Assembly: GCF_003369795.1 (NCBI RefSeq) | Contig: NZ_CP026730.1 | Location: forward strand, 2,914,001 to 2,978,000 | DNA length: 64,000 bases | Origin: Streptomyces sp. CB09001 | GTDB lineage: Bacteria > Actinomycetota > Actinomycetes > Streptomycetales > Streptomycetaceae | Direction: 5' to 3' | Part shown: positions 1-10,777 of the stretch, in pieces | How the letters are laid out: each line of letters starts with the position of its first letter | Position numbering within the stretch: position 1 is the first letter of the stretch | Translations under genes and position numbers: made by a program | The notes under the pieces: generated by a model | What the model was told of the DNA's origin: nothing | Seen by the model: only the letters and a program-made list of their open reading frames with translations | Database searches by the model: none

Positions 1-1
1 C

Positions 2-3000
2 TCCTTCGACGGCACCCGCATGCGCGCGGCGGCCGGGGCCCTGCTGCGCCGCCACGCCAACCTGCGGGCCGGGTTCCGGCAGACGACGTCCGGCACGTGG
101 GTGCAGGTGGTGCCCGCCGAGCTCGAACCCGACTGGCGGGAGTGCGACCTGACCGACCTCGCCGACGAGGCGGAACGGGACGCCGAGGCCGGGCGGCTGG
201 CGGCCGGGGACCGCGAACGCCGCTTCGACCTCACCAGCCCGCCGCTGATGCGCTTCACCGCGATCCGGCTGTCCGCCGACCGCGTCCGGCTGGTGATGAC
301 CAACCACCACATCCTGCTCGACGGCTGGTCCATGCCCCTGCTCTGGCAGGAACTGACCGAGCTGTACGTCTCCGGCGGCGACCCCGTGAGCCTGCCCCCG
401 GTCCGCCCCTACCGCGACTACCTGGCCTGGCTCGGCGCCCGCGACCGGGACGCCGCCCGCGACGCCTGGCAGCGGTCCCTGTCCGGGCTCGACGAGGCCA
501 CCCTCCTCGCCCCGGACGCCGGCCCCGCCGAGGCGGCACCGCTGAGCATCCCGTTCGGCCCGGGCCGTGACGCCACGGCGGCTCTGTCCGCGTGGGCGCG
601 CGGTCAGGGGGTGACCATGAACACGGTGGTCCAGGGCGCCTGGGCCCTCGCGCTGGCCCAGGCCACCGGACGCGACGACGTCGTCTTCGGCGCCACCGTC
701 TCCGGCCGGCCGCCCGAGCTGCCCGGCGTCGAATCCATGATCGGCCTGTTCATCAACACCCTGCCCGTCCGCGCCCGCCTCGACCAGGCCGAACCCCTCG
801 GCGACCTCTTCCGCCGCCTCCAGGACGAACAGGCCCACCTCCTGGACCACCAGTGGCCCGGACTCGCCGACATCCAGCACTGGGCCGGACACGGCGAACT
901 CTTCGACACCGCCATGGTCTTCCAGAACTACCCGGTGAGCGCCGACACGACGAGCCGCCAGCTGGACGGACTGCGGGTGGCCGGTTTCGACGCGGTCGAG
1001 AGCACGGACTTCGCCGTCAACCTCGTCGCCCACACCCGCGACGACATCCTGCGGCTGCGCCTCGACTACCGCCCGGACGCCTGCGCCGGCGACCTGGTCC
1101 ACTCGCTGGCGGACCGGATGCTGCGGGTCCTGGAAGCACTGGCCGCCGACGCGGACCGTCCCGTGGCCCACCTGGACACCCTCGACCCGGCCGCGCGGGA
1201 ACGGGTCCTGGTGGAGTGGAACGGGGCCCCGACCGAACTTCCCGGGACACCGCTGCACGAGCTGATCAGCAGCCAGGCTCGGCTGACGCCGGACGCCGTG
1301 GCGGTGGTGTGCGACGGCACCTCCCTGACCTACGCCGAGCTGGACGGGCGCGCCAACCAACTCGCCCGGCACCTGCTGGGCGAGGGGCTGAGTGCGGAGC
1401 AGTTCGTGGCGGTCGCGCTGGCCAAGTCACTGGACGCGGTAGTCAGCATGCTGGCCGTGCTGAAGACCGGCGCGGCCTACCTGCCGATCGACCCGGACTA
1501 TCCCGCCGAGCGCATCAGCTACATGCTCGACGACGCCCGACCCGCCTTGACCCTCACCGAACCGGTGGACTCCGCTGCGTATGCGAGTCGTCCCGACGGT
1601 CCGCTCTCGGACGCGGAACGCCGTAGCCCGTGGTCGGCCCGACATGCCGCGTACATGATCTACACCTCGGGCTCCACCGGCCGCCCCAAGGGCGTCGTCA
1701 TCGAACACCACGCCCTGGCCACCTACCTCCACCGCGCCCGCAGCACGTACTCCGCCATGACCGGGGTCACCGTCCTGCACTCGCCCCTGGCCTTCGACCT
1801 CACCATCACCGCCCTGTGGACACCCCTCACCGCCGGCGGAACCGTCCACCTGACCAGCCTGGAGGAGGCTGACGTCCAGCCGAGCCTGATCAAGGCCACG
1901 CCCAGCCACCTCCCCCTGCTCACCACACTCCCCGAGACGGCATCCCCGTCCCACACCCTCATCCTCGGCGGCGAAGCCCTCCACACCGACCAGCTGACCG
2001 ACTGGCGGACCCAGCACCCCGGCGTTCAGATCATCAACGCCTACGGCCCCACCGAATCCACCGTCAACATCACCGACCACCACGTAAGCGAAGACACCCC
2101 TGACGGTCCCGTCCCCATCGGCCGACCCTTCGCCAACACCCAGGTCTACGTCCTCGACTCAGCCCTGCGACCCGTCGCCCCCGGCGTCACCGGAGAGCTG
2201 TACCTCGCCGGGGAGCAATTGGCCCGCGGCTACCTCGGCCGCCCCGCGCTGACCGCCGAACGCTTCACCGCCAACCCCCACAGCCGGGTCTCCGGCGCCC
2301 GCATGTACCGCACCGGCGACCTCGCCCACTGGAACCACCACGGCCACCTCACCTACGACGGACGAGCCGACCACCAGATCAAACTCCGCGGCCACCGCAT
2401 CGAACCCGGCGAAATCGAAGCCACCCTCACCACCCGGCCCGGCATCACCCAAGCCACCGTCCAACTCCGCGAAGACACCCCCGGCGATCAACGCCTCGTC
2501 GCCTACCTGGTCACCTCCACTGGATACGACGAGCCCACCCTTCGGGATGCACTGGCCAGCGCACTGCCCGACTACATGGTCCCCAGCGCACTCATCACCC
2601 TCGACGCCCTCCCCCTCACCCCCAACGGCAAACTCGACCGCACCGCCCTCCCCGCCCCGGCCTACTCGGCATCCACCGCAGGACGAGCACCTCGCACCCC
2701 CCGCGAAGAAGTCCTCTGCACCCTCTTCGCCGAAGTCCTCGGCGTCGACCTCGTCACCATCGACGACAACTTCTTCGACCTCGGCGGACACTCCCTCCTC
2801 GCCACCCGCCTCGTCAGCCGCACCCGCACCGCACTCGGCGTCGAACTGTCCATCCGGCAGCTCTTCGAGACGCCGACCGTGGCGGGTCTCGCCGAGGCCC
2901 TCGATGCGTCGGGCACCGTCCGTACCGCGCTCACGGCGAGGCCGCGCCCCGAGCGCATCCCGCTCTCCTACGCCCAGCAACGCCTCTGGTTCCTCCACCA

Positions 3001-6000
3001 GCTCGAAGGACCCTCGGCGACCTACAACACCGTGCTCACGCTGCGGCTCGGCGGCGCCCTCGACGTGGAGGCCCTGCGCGCGGCGATCGGTGACGTCGTC
3101 GCCCGGCACGAGAGCCTGCGGACGGTCTTCACCGAGGACGAGCGAGGCGCGTACCAGATCGTGCTGCCCGTGGAGGCGGCCTCGACGCCCTTCAGCGTCG
3201 CCGACGTGGCCGAGGAGGAGATCGGCGACCGGCTCGACGAAGCCGTCGGCCACTGCTTCGACCTCGCCCAGGAACTTCCCGCGCGTACGTCGCTGTTCCG
3301 GGTGTCGGAGCAGGAGCACGTGCTGCTGCTCCTCATCCATCACATCGCCAGCGACGCCTGGTCCCGGGCCCCGTTGGCCCAGGACCTCACGGCCGCCTAC
3401 GCGGCCCGCGTCCGCAGTGAGGCTCCCGCCTGGGCCCCACTCACCGTCCAGTACGCCGACTACGCCCTCTGGCAACAGGAGATCCTCGGCGACGACACCG
3501 ACCCCGACACCCTCGCCGGCCAGCAGCTCACCTACTGGAAACAGCAGCTCGCCGGCCTGCCCGACCAGCTCGACCTCCCCACCGACCGACCCCGACCGGC
3601 GGTCGCGGGGTACTCGGGGGACCGTGTTCCGTTCACCGTGCCGACGGAGCTGCACACGCGGCTGACGGAGCTGGCGCGCGCCACCAACACCAGCGCCTTC
3701 ATGGTGATCCAGGCTGCGGTCGCCGTCCTGCTCACCCGTCTGGGCGCCGGTGAGGACATCCCGATCGGCACCCCGATCGCCGGGCGCACGGACGATGCCG
3801 CCGACGACCTGATCGGGCTCTTCATCAACACGCTGGTCCTCCGCACGGACACGTCCGGTGATCCGACCTTCCGCCGGCTCCTCGACCGTGTACGGGACAC
3901 CGACCTGGCCGCCTACGCGCACCAGGACCTCCCCTTCGAGCGGCTGGTCGAGGCACTGAACCCGGCACGCACGCTGTCCCATCACCCGCTCTTCCAGGTC
4001 CTGCTGACCTTCAACAACACGGACCACGAAGGCGCGCTGAAGGACATCTCCGACCTTCCGGGTCTCACCGTCGCACTCCAGGAGGTCCAGCGGACCTCGT
4101 CGAAGTTCGACCTCTCCTTCGGGTTCGCGGAGTCCTTCGACACGATTCGCCGGCCACAAGGCATCGAAGCGGCGCTGGACTTCAGTACGGAACTTCTCGA
4201 CCGCCGTTCCGCCCAGGCGATCGCGGACCGGTTCCTGCGGGTGCTGGAAGCCGTCACCACGGCTCCGGACCGGTCGATCGGCGCCGTCGAGCTGATGGAC
4301 GCGGTCGAGCGGGAGCGGGTCCTGGTGGAGTGGAACGGGGCCCCGACCGAACTTCCCGGGACACCGCTGCACGAACTGATCAGCAGCCAAGCCCGGCAGA
4401 CGCCGGACGCCGTGGCAGTGGCGTGCGACGGCACCACCCTGACCTACGCCGAGATGGACGGGCGCGCCAACCAACTCGCCCGGCACCTGATCGAACAGGG
4501 CGTCGGCGCCGAGAACTTCGTGGCGATCGCGCTGGCCAAGTCGCTGGACGCGGTGGTCAGCATGCTGGCCGTACTCAAGACCGGCGCGGCCTACCTGCCC
4601 ATCGACCCCGACTACCCCGCCGAGCGCATCACCTACATGCTCCACGACGCCCGCCCCGTCCTGACCCTCACCGAAACCATCCCGCCTGCTTCCTACAGCA
4701 GCCGGTCCACCGGCGAGATCACCGACGCGGAACGCCGTAGCCCGTGGTCGGCCCGGCACGCCGCCTACATGATCTACACCTCGGGCTCCACCGGCCGCCC
4801 CAAGGGCGTCGTCATCGAACACCACGCCCTGGCCACCTACCTCCACCGCGCCCGCAACACCTACAGCGCCATGACCGGCGCGACCGTCCTGCACTCCCCG
4901 CTGGCCTTCGACCTCACCATCACCGCCCTGTGGACACCCCTCACCGCCGGCGGAACCGTCCACCTCACCAGCCTCGAAGAGTCGGACACGCAACCGAGCC
5001 TGATCAAGGCCACCCCCAGCCACCTCCCCCTGCTCACCACACTCCCCGAGACGGCATCCCCGTCCCACACCCTCATCCTCGGCGGCGAAGCCCTCCACAC
5101 CGACCACCTCGCCACCTGGCGCACCCAGCACCCCAACGTCCAGATCATCAACGCCTACGGCCCCACCGAATCCACCGTCAACATCACCGACCACCACGTA
5201 AGCGAAGACACCCCTGACGGCCCCATCCCCATCGGCCGACCCTTCGCCAACACCCAGGTCTACGTCCTCGACTCAGCCCTGCGGCCCGCCGCGCCCGGCG
5301 TCACCGGAGAGCTGTACCTCGCCGGAGAGCAATTGGCGCGCGGCTACCTCGGCCGCCCCGCCCTCACCGCCGAACGCTTCACCGCCAACCCCCACAGCCG
5401 CACCCCCGGCGCCCGCATGTACCGCACCGGCGACCTCGCCCACTGGAACCACCACGGCCACCTCACCTACGACGGACGCGCCGACCACCAGATCAAACTC
5501 CGCGGCCACCGCATCGAACCCGGCGAAATCGAAGCCACCCTCACCGCACAACCCGGCATCACCCAAGCCACCGTCCAACTCCGCGAAGACACCCCCGGCG
5601 ACCAACGCCTCATCGCCTACCTCGTCGTCAACGACCTCACCGAATACGACGAGCCCACCCTTCGGGACGCACTGGCCGGCGCACTCCCCGACTACATGCG
5701 CCCCTCCGCCTACGTCACCCTCGACGCCCTCCCCCTCACCCCCAACGGCAAACTCGACCGCACCGCCCTCCCGGCGCCCGCATACACGGCATCCGCCACC
5801 GGACGCACCCCCCGCACGCCCCGCGAAGAGATCCTCTGCACCCTCTTCGCCGAAGTCCTCGGCGTCGACCTCGTCACCATCGACGACAACTTCTTCGACC
5901 TCGGCGGACACTCCCTCCTCGCCACCCGCCTCGTCAGCCGCACCCGCACCGCACTCGGCGTCGAACTGTCCGTGCGGCAGTTCTTCGAGACGCCGACGAT

Positions 6001-9000
6001 CGCCGGGCTCTCGGGGGCGTTCGACCGGGCCGGTCGTGCGCGGGCCGCGCTCACCGCGAGGCCGCGCCCCGAGCGCATCCCGCTCTCCTACGCCCAGCAA
6101 CGCCTCTGGTTCCTCCACCAGCTCGAAGGACCCTCGGCGACCTACAACATCCCCACCACCCTCCGCCTCACCGGCACCCTCGACACCGAAGCCCTGCACG
6201 CCGCCCTCAACGACCTCCTCGCCCGCCACGAAAGCCTGCGCACCACCTACACCGAGGACGACCAGGGCCCCCGCCAGGTGATCCACGCCTGGGAGCCCGG
6301 AATGCTGCCGCTCGGTGTGGTCGACACCGGGGAGGGCGAGCTGGACTCGGCGCTCTCCGCTGGGGTTCATCACGCGTTCGACCTCACGGCGGGCATCCCG
6401 GTGCGGGCCACGCTGTTCCGGATCTCGGAGCGGGAGCACGTACTGCTGCTCCTCATCCACCACGTCGCCACCGACGCCTGGTCCCGCACCCCGCTGGGTC
6501 ACGACCTCGCCACCGCGTACTCCGCGCGCTGTGCGGGCGACGCGCCGGCATGGGAGCCGCTGCCGGTGCAGTACGCCGACTACGCGCTCTGGCAGCGGGA
6601 GGTCCTCGGCGACGAGGCCGACGCCGACGCTCCCGCGGGCAGGCAACTCGCCTACTGGAAGCAGCAGCTCGCCGGCCTGCCCGAGCAGCTCGACCTGCCC
6701 ACCGACCGGCCCCGGCCGGCCGTGGCGAGCCAGGACGGCGACCGCGTCGCCTTCTCGCTCGACGCGGACCTGTACGTGCGGCTGACCGAGCTGGCCAGGG
6801 CCACGCATTCGAGTACGTTCATGGTGGTGCAGGCGGCGCTCGCCGTACTGCTGACGCGGCTGGGCGCGGGCGAGGACGTCCCGATCGGCACCCCGGTCGC
6901 CGGACGCACCGACGACGCGACGGAGAACCTGGTCGGCTTCTTCGTGAACACGCTCGTCCTGCGCACCGACACCAGCGGCAACCCCACCTTCCGCGAGCTC
7001 CTGGACCACACGCGCCGCACCGACCTGGCCGCCTACGCGCACCAGGATCTCCCCTTCGAGCGGCTGGTCGAGGCGCTGAACCCGACCCGTACGCTGGCGC
7101 ACCACCCGCTCTTCCAGGTGATGCTGATCCTGAGCACGGCGGAGACGGACCCGGACGCCTCGCTGGCGCTGCCGGGGCTGCGGGTCGGCGCGGAACGCAG
7201 CCGGCTCGGGGCGGCCAAGGTCGACCTGGCGTTCGCGCTCGCCGAGGCCCGGGACGGCGAGGGCCGGAGCACCGGGCTGACCGGCGCGCTGGACTTCCGG
7301 ACCGACCTGTTCGACCGGTCCACGGCCCGGTCCTTGGTGGAGCGGTTCGTGCGGACGCTGGAAGCGGTCGTCGCCGATCCCGGTGTGCGGCTGTCCCGGG
7401 TGCCGGTGCTGAGCGGGTCCGAACGGCACTCGCTGCTCGGCCGGGGGACCGGCCCGCTGCTGGAGGGGCTGGACGCGACGCTGCCCGAACTGTTCGCGGA
7501 GCAGGCGCGCCGGACGCCCGGGGCACCGGCCCTGGTGCGGGGCGGGACGACGGTGTCGTACGCCGAACTCGACCTGCGCACGAACCGGCTGGCCCGGCTG
7601 CTGCGGCAGCAGGGGGTGCGGCCGGGTACGCCAGTGGTCATGCTGATGGAGCGGTCGCCCGCCCATGTCGTGGCGACGCTGGCCATCGCCAAGGCGGGCG
7701 GCGCCTACGTGCCCCTGCACGACACGTATCCCCTCGACCGGATGCGGCACGTGGTGGCGGACACCGCCGCGACGCTGATCCTCACCGACCGGGCCGAGGC
7801 GGCGCGGGCCGGGCAACTGGGCGCGCGGGTGATGGTGGTCGACGAGTTCGGCGCCGCCCCGTCCGGCTCGGAGGCCGACGCGGACCCCGGCTCCGGCACC
7901 GGCACCGGCTCGCGCTCCGGGTACGTCGACGATGCTCCGGAGGTGGGCCTGCGGCCGCAGGACCTCGCGTACGTGATGTACACCTCCGGGTCCACCGGAG
8001 TGCCGAAGGGCGTCGCGGTCACCCACCGCGGGGTCGTGGACCTGGTCCGCGACCACTGCTGGCGGCCGGGCGTCCACGAGCGGGTGCTGCTGCACGCCCC
8101 GCACGCGTTCGACGTGTCCTGCTACGAGATGTGGGTGCCCCTGGTCTCGGGCGGAACGGTCGTCGTGGCACCGCCCGGACACCTGGACCCCGCCGCGATC
8201 ACCGACCTCATCACCGCTCACGACATCACCGCGATCCACCTCACCGCGGGCTTCTTCCGGGTCGTCGCGGAGGAGGCGCCGGAGTGCTTCGCCGGTGTGC
8301 GAGAGGTGCTGACCGGCGGCGACGTGGTCTCGCCCGCCGCGGTGGCCCGGGTCCTCGCACACAACCCGCGGGCCGTACTGCGTCACCTGTACGGGCCGAC
8401 CGAGACGACGCTGTGCGTGACGCAGCACGAGGTCACCGCGCCGTACGAGGCACGCGGCAGCCTGCCGGTCGGGCGGCCGACGGGGAACACCCGGGCCTAC
8501 GTCCTCGACCGGTACCTCCAGCCGGTGCCGGCCGGCGTGCCGGGCGAGCTGTTCATCTCCGGCTCCGGCCTGGCGCGCGGCTACCTGGACCGACCCGACC
8601 TGACCTGCGAGCGGTTCGTCGCCGATCCGTACGGTGGGTCCGGCGAGCGGATGTACCGCACGGGCGACCTGGTCCGCTACAACGCGGCGGGCGAACTGGA
8701 GTACCTGGCCCGCGCCGACGACCAGGTCAAGATCCGCGGCTTCCGGGTGGAACTGGGCGAGATCGAGACGGTCCTGTCCACCCGCCCGGAGCTGGCCCAG
8801 GCCGCCGTGGTCGTCCGCGAGGACCGGCCCGGCGACCGGCGCCTGGTCGGCTACGTGGTGGCCGCGGCGGGCCGGGACGGCGAGGTGGACCCGGACGCGC
8901 TGCGCGCCTTCGCCCGCCAGGCGCTGCCGGACTACATGGTGCCGTCGGCGTTCGTGGTCCTCGCCGCCCTGCCGCTGACCGCCAACGGCAAACTGGACCG

Positions 9001-10777
9001 CAAGGCGCTGCCCGCGCCCGACTACGGGGCGGCGTCCACCGGGCGGGCCGCCCGCACCCCTGCCGAGGAGCTGCTGTGCACGCTCTTCGCCGAGGTGCTC
9101 GGCCTGTCCGCGGTGGGTGTCGACGACGGGTTCTTCGATCTGGGCGGCGACAGCATCCTGTCCATCCAGCTCGTCAGCCGGGCCCGCGCCGCCGGTCTCG
9201 CCCTCGCCGTCCGCGACGTCTTCGAGCACCAGTCGACGGCCCGGCTGGCCGCCGCGCTGGCCGACCGGGACGACGCCGCTCCCTCCGTACCGGGGGCCGA
9301 GGAGGTGGTGCCGCCGTACGGCCGCACGCCGCTGACCCCCGTGATGGCGCGTACCGCCGAACTCGGTCTGGGCGGCGACGACTTCAACCAGTCGGTCGTG
9401 GTGTCCCTGCCGCCCGAGGCGGACGGGGACCGGCTCCTCCCGGCCCTGCAGAGCGTGCTCGACCACCATGACGCCCTACGTCTGCGCATCCTGCCCGACG
9501 GGAGCACGGAGGTACGTGTCCCGGGCAGTGTGCCGGCCGCGGACGTCCTGCGCGTCGTCACGCGGGCCCCCGGCGCCACCGGCGAGGAGTACGACGCCCT
9601 GGTCGCGGAGGCGGCGTGCGCCGCACGGGACCGCCTCGCACCGGCCGAGGGCCGCATGCTCCAGGCGGCCCTGGTCGCCGGAACGGACGGCACGGACGGC
9701 GTGCTGATCCTGGTCGCCCACCACCTGGTCGTCGACTCGGTGACGTGGAGCATCGTCGTACCGGACCTCGCCGCGGCGTACCGGGGCGAGGAGCCCGCCC
9801 CCGTGGGCACCTCCTGGCGGCAGTGGGCCACCTCACTGGAACGGCTGGCCACCGACCCCCGCGTCGAGGCGGAGACCGCCCACTGGGAGCACACGCTGGC
9901 CGGGGCGGGCACGCTGCGCCTGGACCGCGGGCGCGATGTCCAGGGCGACGCCGGACGCGTCGGCCTCGAACTGGCCGCGCGAACGACCGAGGCCCTGCTC
10001 ACGCGGGTTCCGGGGAGCGTCAACGCGAGCGTGCACGACGTCCTGCTGACGGCCTTCGCGTTCGCCGTCGCCGGGTGGCGGCGCGGGCGCGGCGAGGACC
10101 CGGACGCGCCCGTCGTGCTCGACCTGGAGAGCCACGGCCGGCACGAGGACGCGGTGACGGGCGCCGAACTCAGCCGTACGGCCGGCTGGTTCACCGCCCT
10201 CCACCCGGTGCGGCTGGCGCCGGACGTCGCCGACTGGGCGCGGCTGCACCAGGACGGCGACGCGCTGAGGGACGGCCTCAAGCAGGTGAAGGAACAGCTG
10301 CGGGCCGTACCGGGCGACGGCCTCGGATACGGCCTGCTGCGCCACCTCAACCCCACCGCCGGGCCCCGGCTCGCGCGCCTCCCCGAGCCCGACTTCGGCT
10401 TCAACTACCTGGGCCGCCGGGTCACCCCGGCCACCGGCACCCCGGAGCCGTGGACCGTGACGGGCGGCGGTCTCGCCGGCTCGCGGCCCACGGCACCGAT
10501 GGCCCACGCGGTGGAGCTGAGCGCCGTCGTCCACGAGGGGGCGGACGGCCCCCGACTGCGCGCGGAGTGGACCTTCGCACGCCGCCTGGTCCCCGATCAC
10601 GACGCACGCCGCCTGGCCGAGCAATGGTTCCGGGCGCTGGAAGCCCTGGTGGAGCAGGCCGGCCGGGCCGGCACCGGCGGTCTGACCCCGTCCGACGTGA
10701 CCCTCGGCTCGCTCAGCCAGTCCGAGATCGAGGAATTCGAGTCCGACCTTGAGTCCGAGTGGGAGATTGAGCAGTGA
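2..10777 (+). CDS. cdaPS1: CDA-type NRPS, C-terminal part of PS1 (modules Asp-Asp-HPG, ends in E); left end outside window
   Basis: Large nonribosomal peptide synthetase that enters from the left edge inside a condensation domain. The order seen is C(partial)-A-PCP-C-A-PCP-C-A-PCP-E. The A-domain pocket residues I read are DLTKIGAVN (first), DLTKIGAVN (second) and DVYHLGLLC (third). From memory these are Asp-, Asp- and 4-hydroxyphenylglycine-type, matching residues 4-6 of CDA. Carrier serines sit in LGGHS (twice) and LGGDS; the LGGDS form is usual before an epimerase. The E domain shows HHLVVDSVTW, ESHGRHE and FNYLGR, so the third residue should become D-HPG. The first C domain reads HHILLDGWS and resembles the D-donor C domains that open the next two synthetases, implying an E domain just upstream. 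The stop overlaps the next start (GTGA at 10774). The acidic C-terminal tail may dock onto the next synthetase. Symbol given by orthology only. Confidence 0.93.
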   Translation, partial: SFDGTRMRAAAGALLRRHANLRAGFRQTTSGTWVQVVPAELEPDWRECDLTDLADEAERDAEAGRLAAGDRERRFDLTSPPLMRFTAIRLSADRVRLVMTNHHILLDGWSMPLLWQELTELYVSGGDPVSLPPVRPYRDYLAWLGARDRDAARDAWQRSLSGLDEATLLAPDAGPAEAAPLSIPFGPGRDATAALSAWARGQGVTMNTVVQGAWALALAQATGRDDVVFGATVSGRPPELPGVESMIGLFINTLPVRARLDQAEPLGDLFRRLQDEQAHLLDHQWPGLADIQHWAGHGELFDTAMVFQNYPVSADTTSRQLDGLRVAGFDAVESTDFAVNLVAHTRDDILRLRLDYRPDACAGDLVHSLADRMLRVLEALAADADRPVAHLDTLDPAARERVLVEWNGAPTELPGTPLHELISSQARLTPDAVAVVCDGTSLTYAELDGRANQLARHLLGEGLSAEQFVAVALAKSLDAVVSMLAVLKTGAAYLPIDPDYPAERISYMLDDARPALTLTEPVDSAAYASRPDGPLSDAERRSPWSARHAAYMIYTSGSTGRPKGVVIEHHALATYLHRARSTYSAMTGVTVLHSPLAFDLTITALWTPLTAGGTVHLTSLEEADVQPSLIKATPSHLPLLTTLPETASPSHTLILGGEALHTDQLTDWRTQHPGVQIINAYGPTESTVNITDHHVSEDTPDGPVPIGRPFANTQVYVLDSALRPVAPGVTGELYLAGEQLARGYLGRPALTAERFTANPHSRVSGARMYRTGDLAHWNHHGHLTYDGRADHQIKLRGHRIEPGEIEATLTTRPGITQATVQLREDTPGDQRLVAYLVTSTGYDEPTLRDALASALPDYMVPSALITLDALPLTPNGKLDRTALPAPAYSASTAGRAPRTPREEVLCTLFAEVLGVDLVTIDDNFFDLGGHSLLATRLVSRTRTALGVELSIRQLFETPTVAGLAEALDASGTVRTALTARPRPERIPLSYAQQRLWFLHQLEGPSATYNTVLTLRLGGALDVEALRAAIGDVVARHESLRTVFTEDERGAYQIVLPVEAASTPFSVADVAEEEIGDRLDEAVGHCFDLAQELPARTSLFRVSEQEHVLLLLIHHIASDAWSRAPLAQDLTAAYAARVRSEAPAWAPLTVQYADYALWQQEILGDDTDPDTLAGQQLTYWKQQLAGLPDQLDLPTDRPRPAVAGYSGDRVPFTVPTELHTRLTELARATNTSAFMVIQAAVAVLLTRLGAGEDIPIGTPIAGRTDDAADDLIGLFINTLVLRTDTSGDPTFRRLLDRVRDTDLAAYAHQDLPFERLVEALNPARTLSHHPLFQVLLTFNNTDHEGALKDISDLPGLTVALQEVQRTSSKFDLSFGFAESFDTIRRPQGIEAALDFSTELLDRRSAQAIADRFLRVLEAVTTAPDRSIGAVELMDAVERERVLVEWNGAPTELPGTPLHELISSQARQTPDAVAVACDGTTLTYAEMDGRANQLARHLIEQGVGAENFVAIALAKSLDAVVSMLAVLKTGAAYLPIDPDYPAERITYMLHDARPVLTLTETIPPASYSSRSTGEITDAERRSPWSARHAAYMIYTSGSTGRPKGVVIEHHALATYLHRARNTYSAMTGATVLHSPLAFDLTITALWTPLTAGGTVHLTSLEESDTQPSLIKATPSHLPLLTTLPETASPSHTLILGGEALHTDHLATWRTQHPNVQIINAYGPTESTVNITDHHVSEDTPDGPIPIGRPFANTQVYVLDSALRPAAPGVTGELYLAGEQLARGYLGRPALTAERFTANPHSRTPGARMYRTGDLAHWNHHGHLTYDGRADHQIKLRGHRIEPGEIEATLTAQPGITQATVQLREDTPGDQRLIAYLVVNDLTEYDEPTLRDALAGALPDYMRPSAYVTLDALPLTPNGKLDRTALPAPAYTASATGRTPRTPREEILCTLFAEVLGVDLVTIDDNFFDLGGHSLLATRLVSRTRTALGVELSVRQFFETPTIAGLSGAFDRAGRARAALTARPRPERIPLSYAQQRLWFLHQLEGPSATYNIPTTLRLTGTLDTEALHAALNDLLARHESLRTTYTEDDQGPRQVIHAWEPGMLPLGVVDTGEGELDSALSAGVHHAFDLTAGIPVRATLFRISEREHVLLLLIHHVATDAWSRTPLGHDLATAYSARCAGDAPAWEPLPVQYADYALWQREVLGDEADADAPAGRQLAYWKQQLAGLPEQLDLPTDRPRPAVASQDGDRVAFSLDADLYVRLTELARATHSSTFMVVQAALAVLLTRLGAGEDVPIGTPVAGRTDDATENLVGFFVNTLVLRTDTSGNPTFRELLDHTRRTDLAAYAHQDLPFERLVEALNPTRTLAHHPLFQVMLILSTAETDPDASLALPGLRVGAERSRLGAAKVDLAFALAEARDGEGRSTGLTGALDFRTDLFDRSTARSLVERFVRTLEAVVADPGVRLSRVPVLSGSERHSLLGRGTGPLLEGLDATLPELFAEQARRTPGAPALVRGGTTVSYAELDLRTNRLARLLRQQGVRPGTPVVMLMERSPAHVVATLAIAKAGGAYVPLHDTYPLDRMRHVVADTAATLILTDRAEAARAGQLGARVMVVDEFGAAPSGSEADADPGSGTGTGSRSGYVDDAPEVGLRPQDLAYVMYTSGSTGVPKGVAVTHRGVVDLVRDHCWRPGVHERVLLHAPHAFDVSCYEMWVPLVSGGTVVVAPPGHLDPAAITDLITAHDITAIHLTAGFFRVVAEEAPECFAGVREVLTGGDVVSPAAVARVLAHNPRAVLRHLYGPTETTLCVTQHEVTAPYEARGSLPVGRPTGNTRAYVLDRYLQPVPAGVPGELFISGSGLARGYLDRPDLTCERFVADPYGGSGERMYRTGDLVRYNAAGELEYLARADDQVKIRGFRVELGEIETVLSTRPELAQAAVVVREDRPGDRRLVGYVVAAAGRDGEVDPDALRAFARQALPDYMVPSAFVVLAALPLTANGKLDRKALPAPDYGAASTGRAARTPAEELLCTLFAEVLGLSAVGVDDGFFDLGGDSILSIQLVSRARAAGLALAVRDVFEHQSTARLAAALADRDDAAPSVPGAEEVVPPYGRTPLTPVMARTAELGLGGDDFNQSVVVSLPPEADGDRLLPALQSVLDHHDALRLRILPDGSTEVRVPGSVPAADVLRVVTRAPGATGEEYDALVAEAACAARDRLAPAEGRMLQAALVAGTDGTDGVLILVAHHLVVDSVTWSIVVPDLAAAYRGEEPAPVGTSWRQWATSLERLATDPRVEAETAHWEHTLAGAGTLRLDRGRDVQGDAGRVGLELAARTTEALLTRVPGSVNASVHDVLLTAFAFAVAGWRRGRGEDPDAPVVLDLESHGRHEDAVTGAELSRTAGWFTALHPVRLAPDVADWARLHQDGDALRDGLKQVKEQLRAVPGDGLGYGLLRHLNPTAGPRLARLPEPDFGFNYLGRRVTPATGTPEPWTVTGGGLAGSRPTAPMAHAVELSAVVHEGADGPRLRAEWTFARRLVPDHDARRLAEQWFRALEALVEQAGRAGTGGLTPSDVTLGSLSQSEIEEFESDLESEWEIEQ
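5138..5772 (+). repeat. 635-bp perfect repeat, copy 1 (Asp5 A domain)
   Basis: By line-by-line comparison this stretch is identical to 12945-13579. It covers the A-domain C-terminal half through motif A10. Synonymous sites are also identical, so the copies have been homogenised recently. Confidence 0.88.
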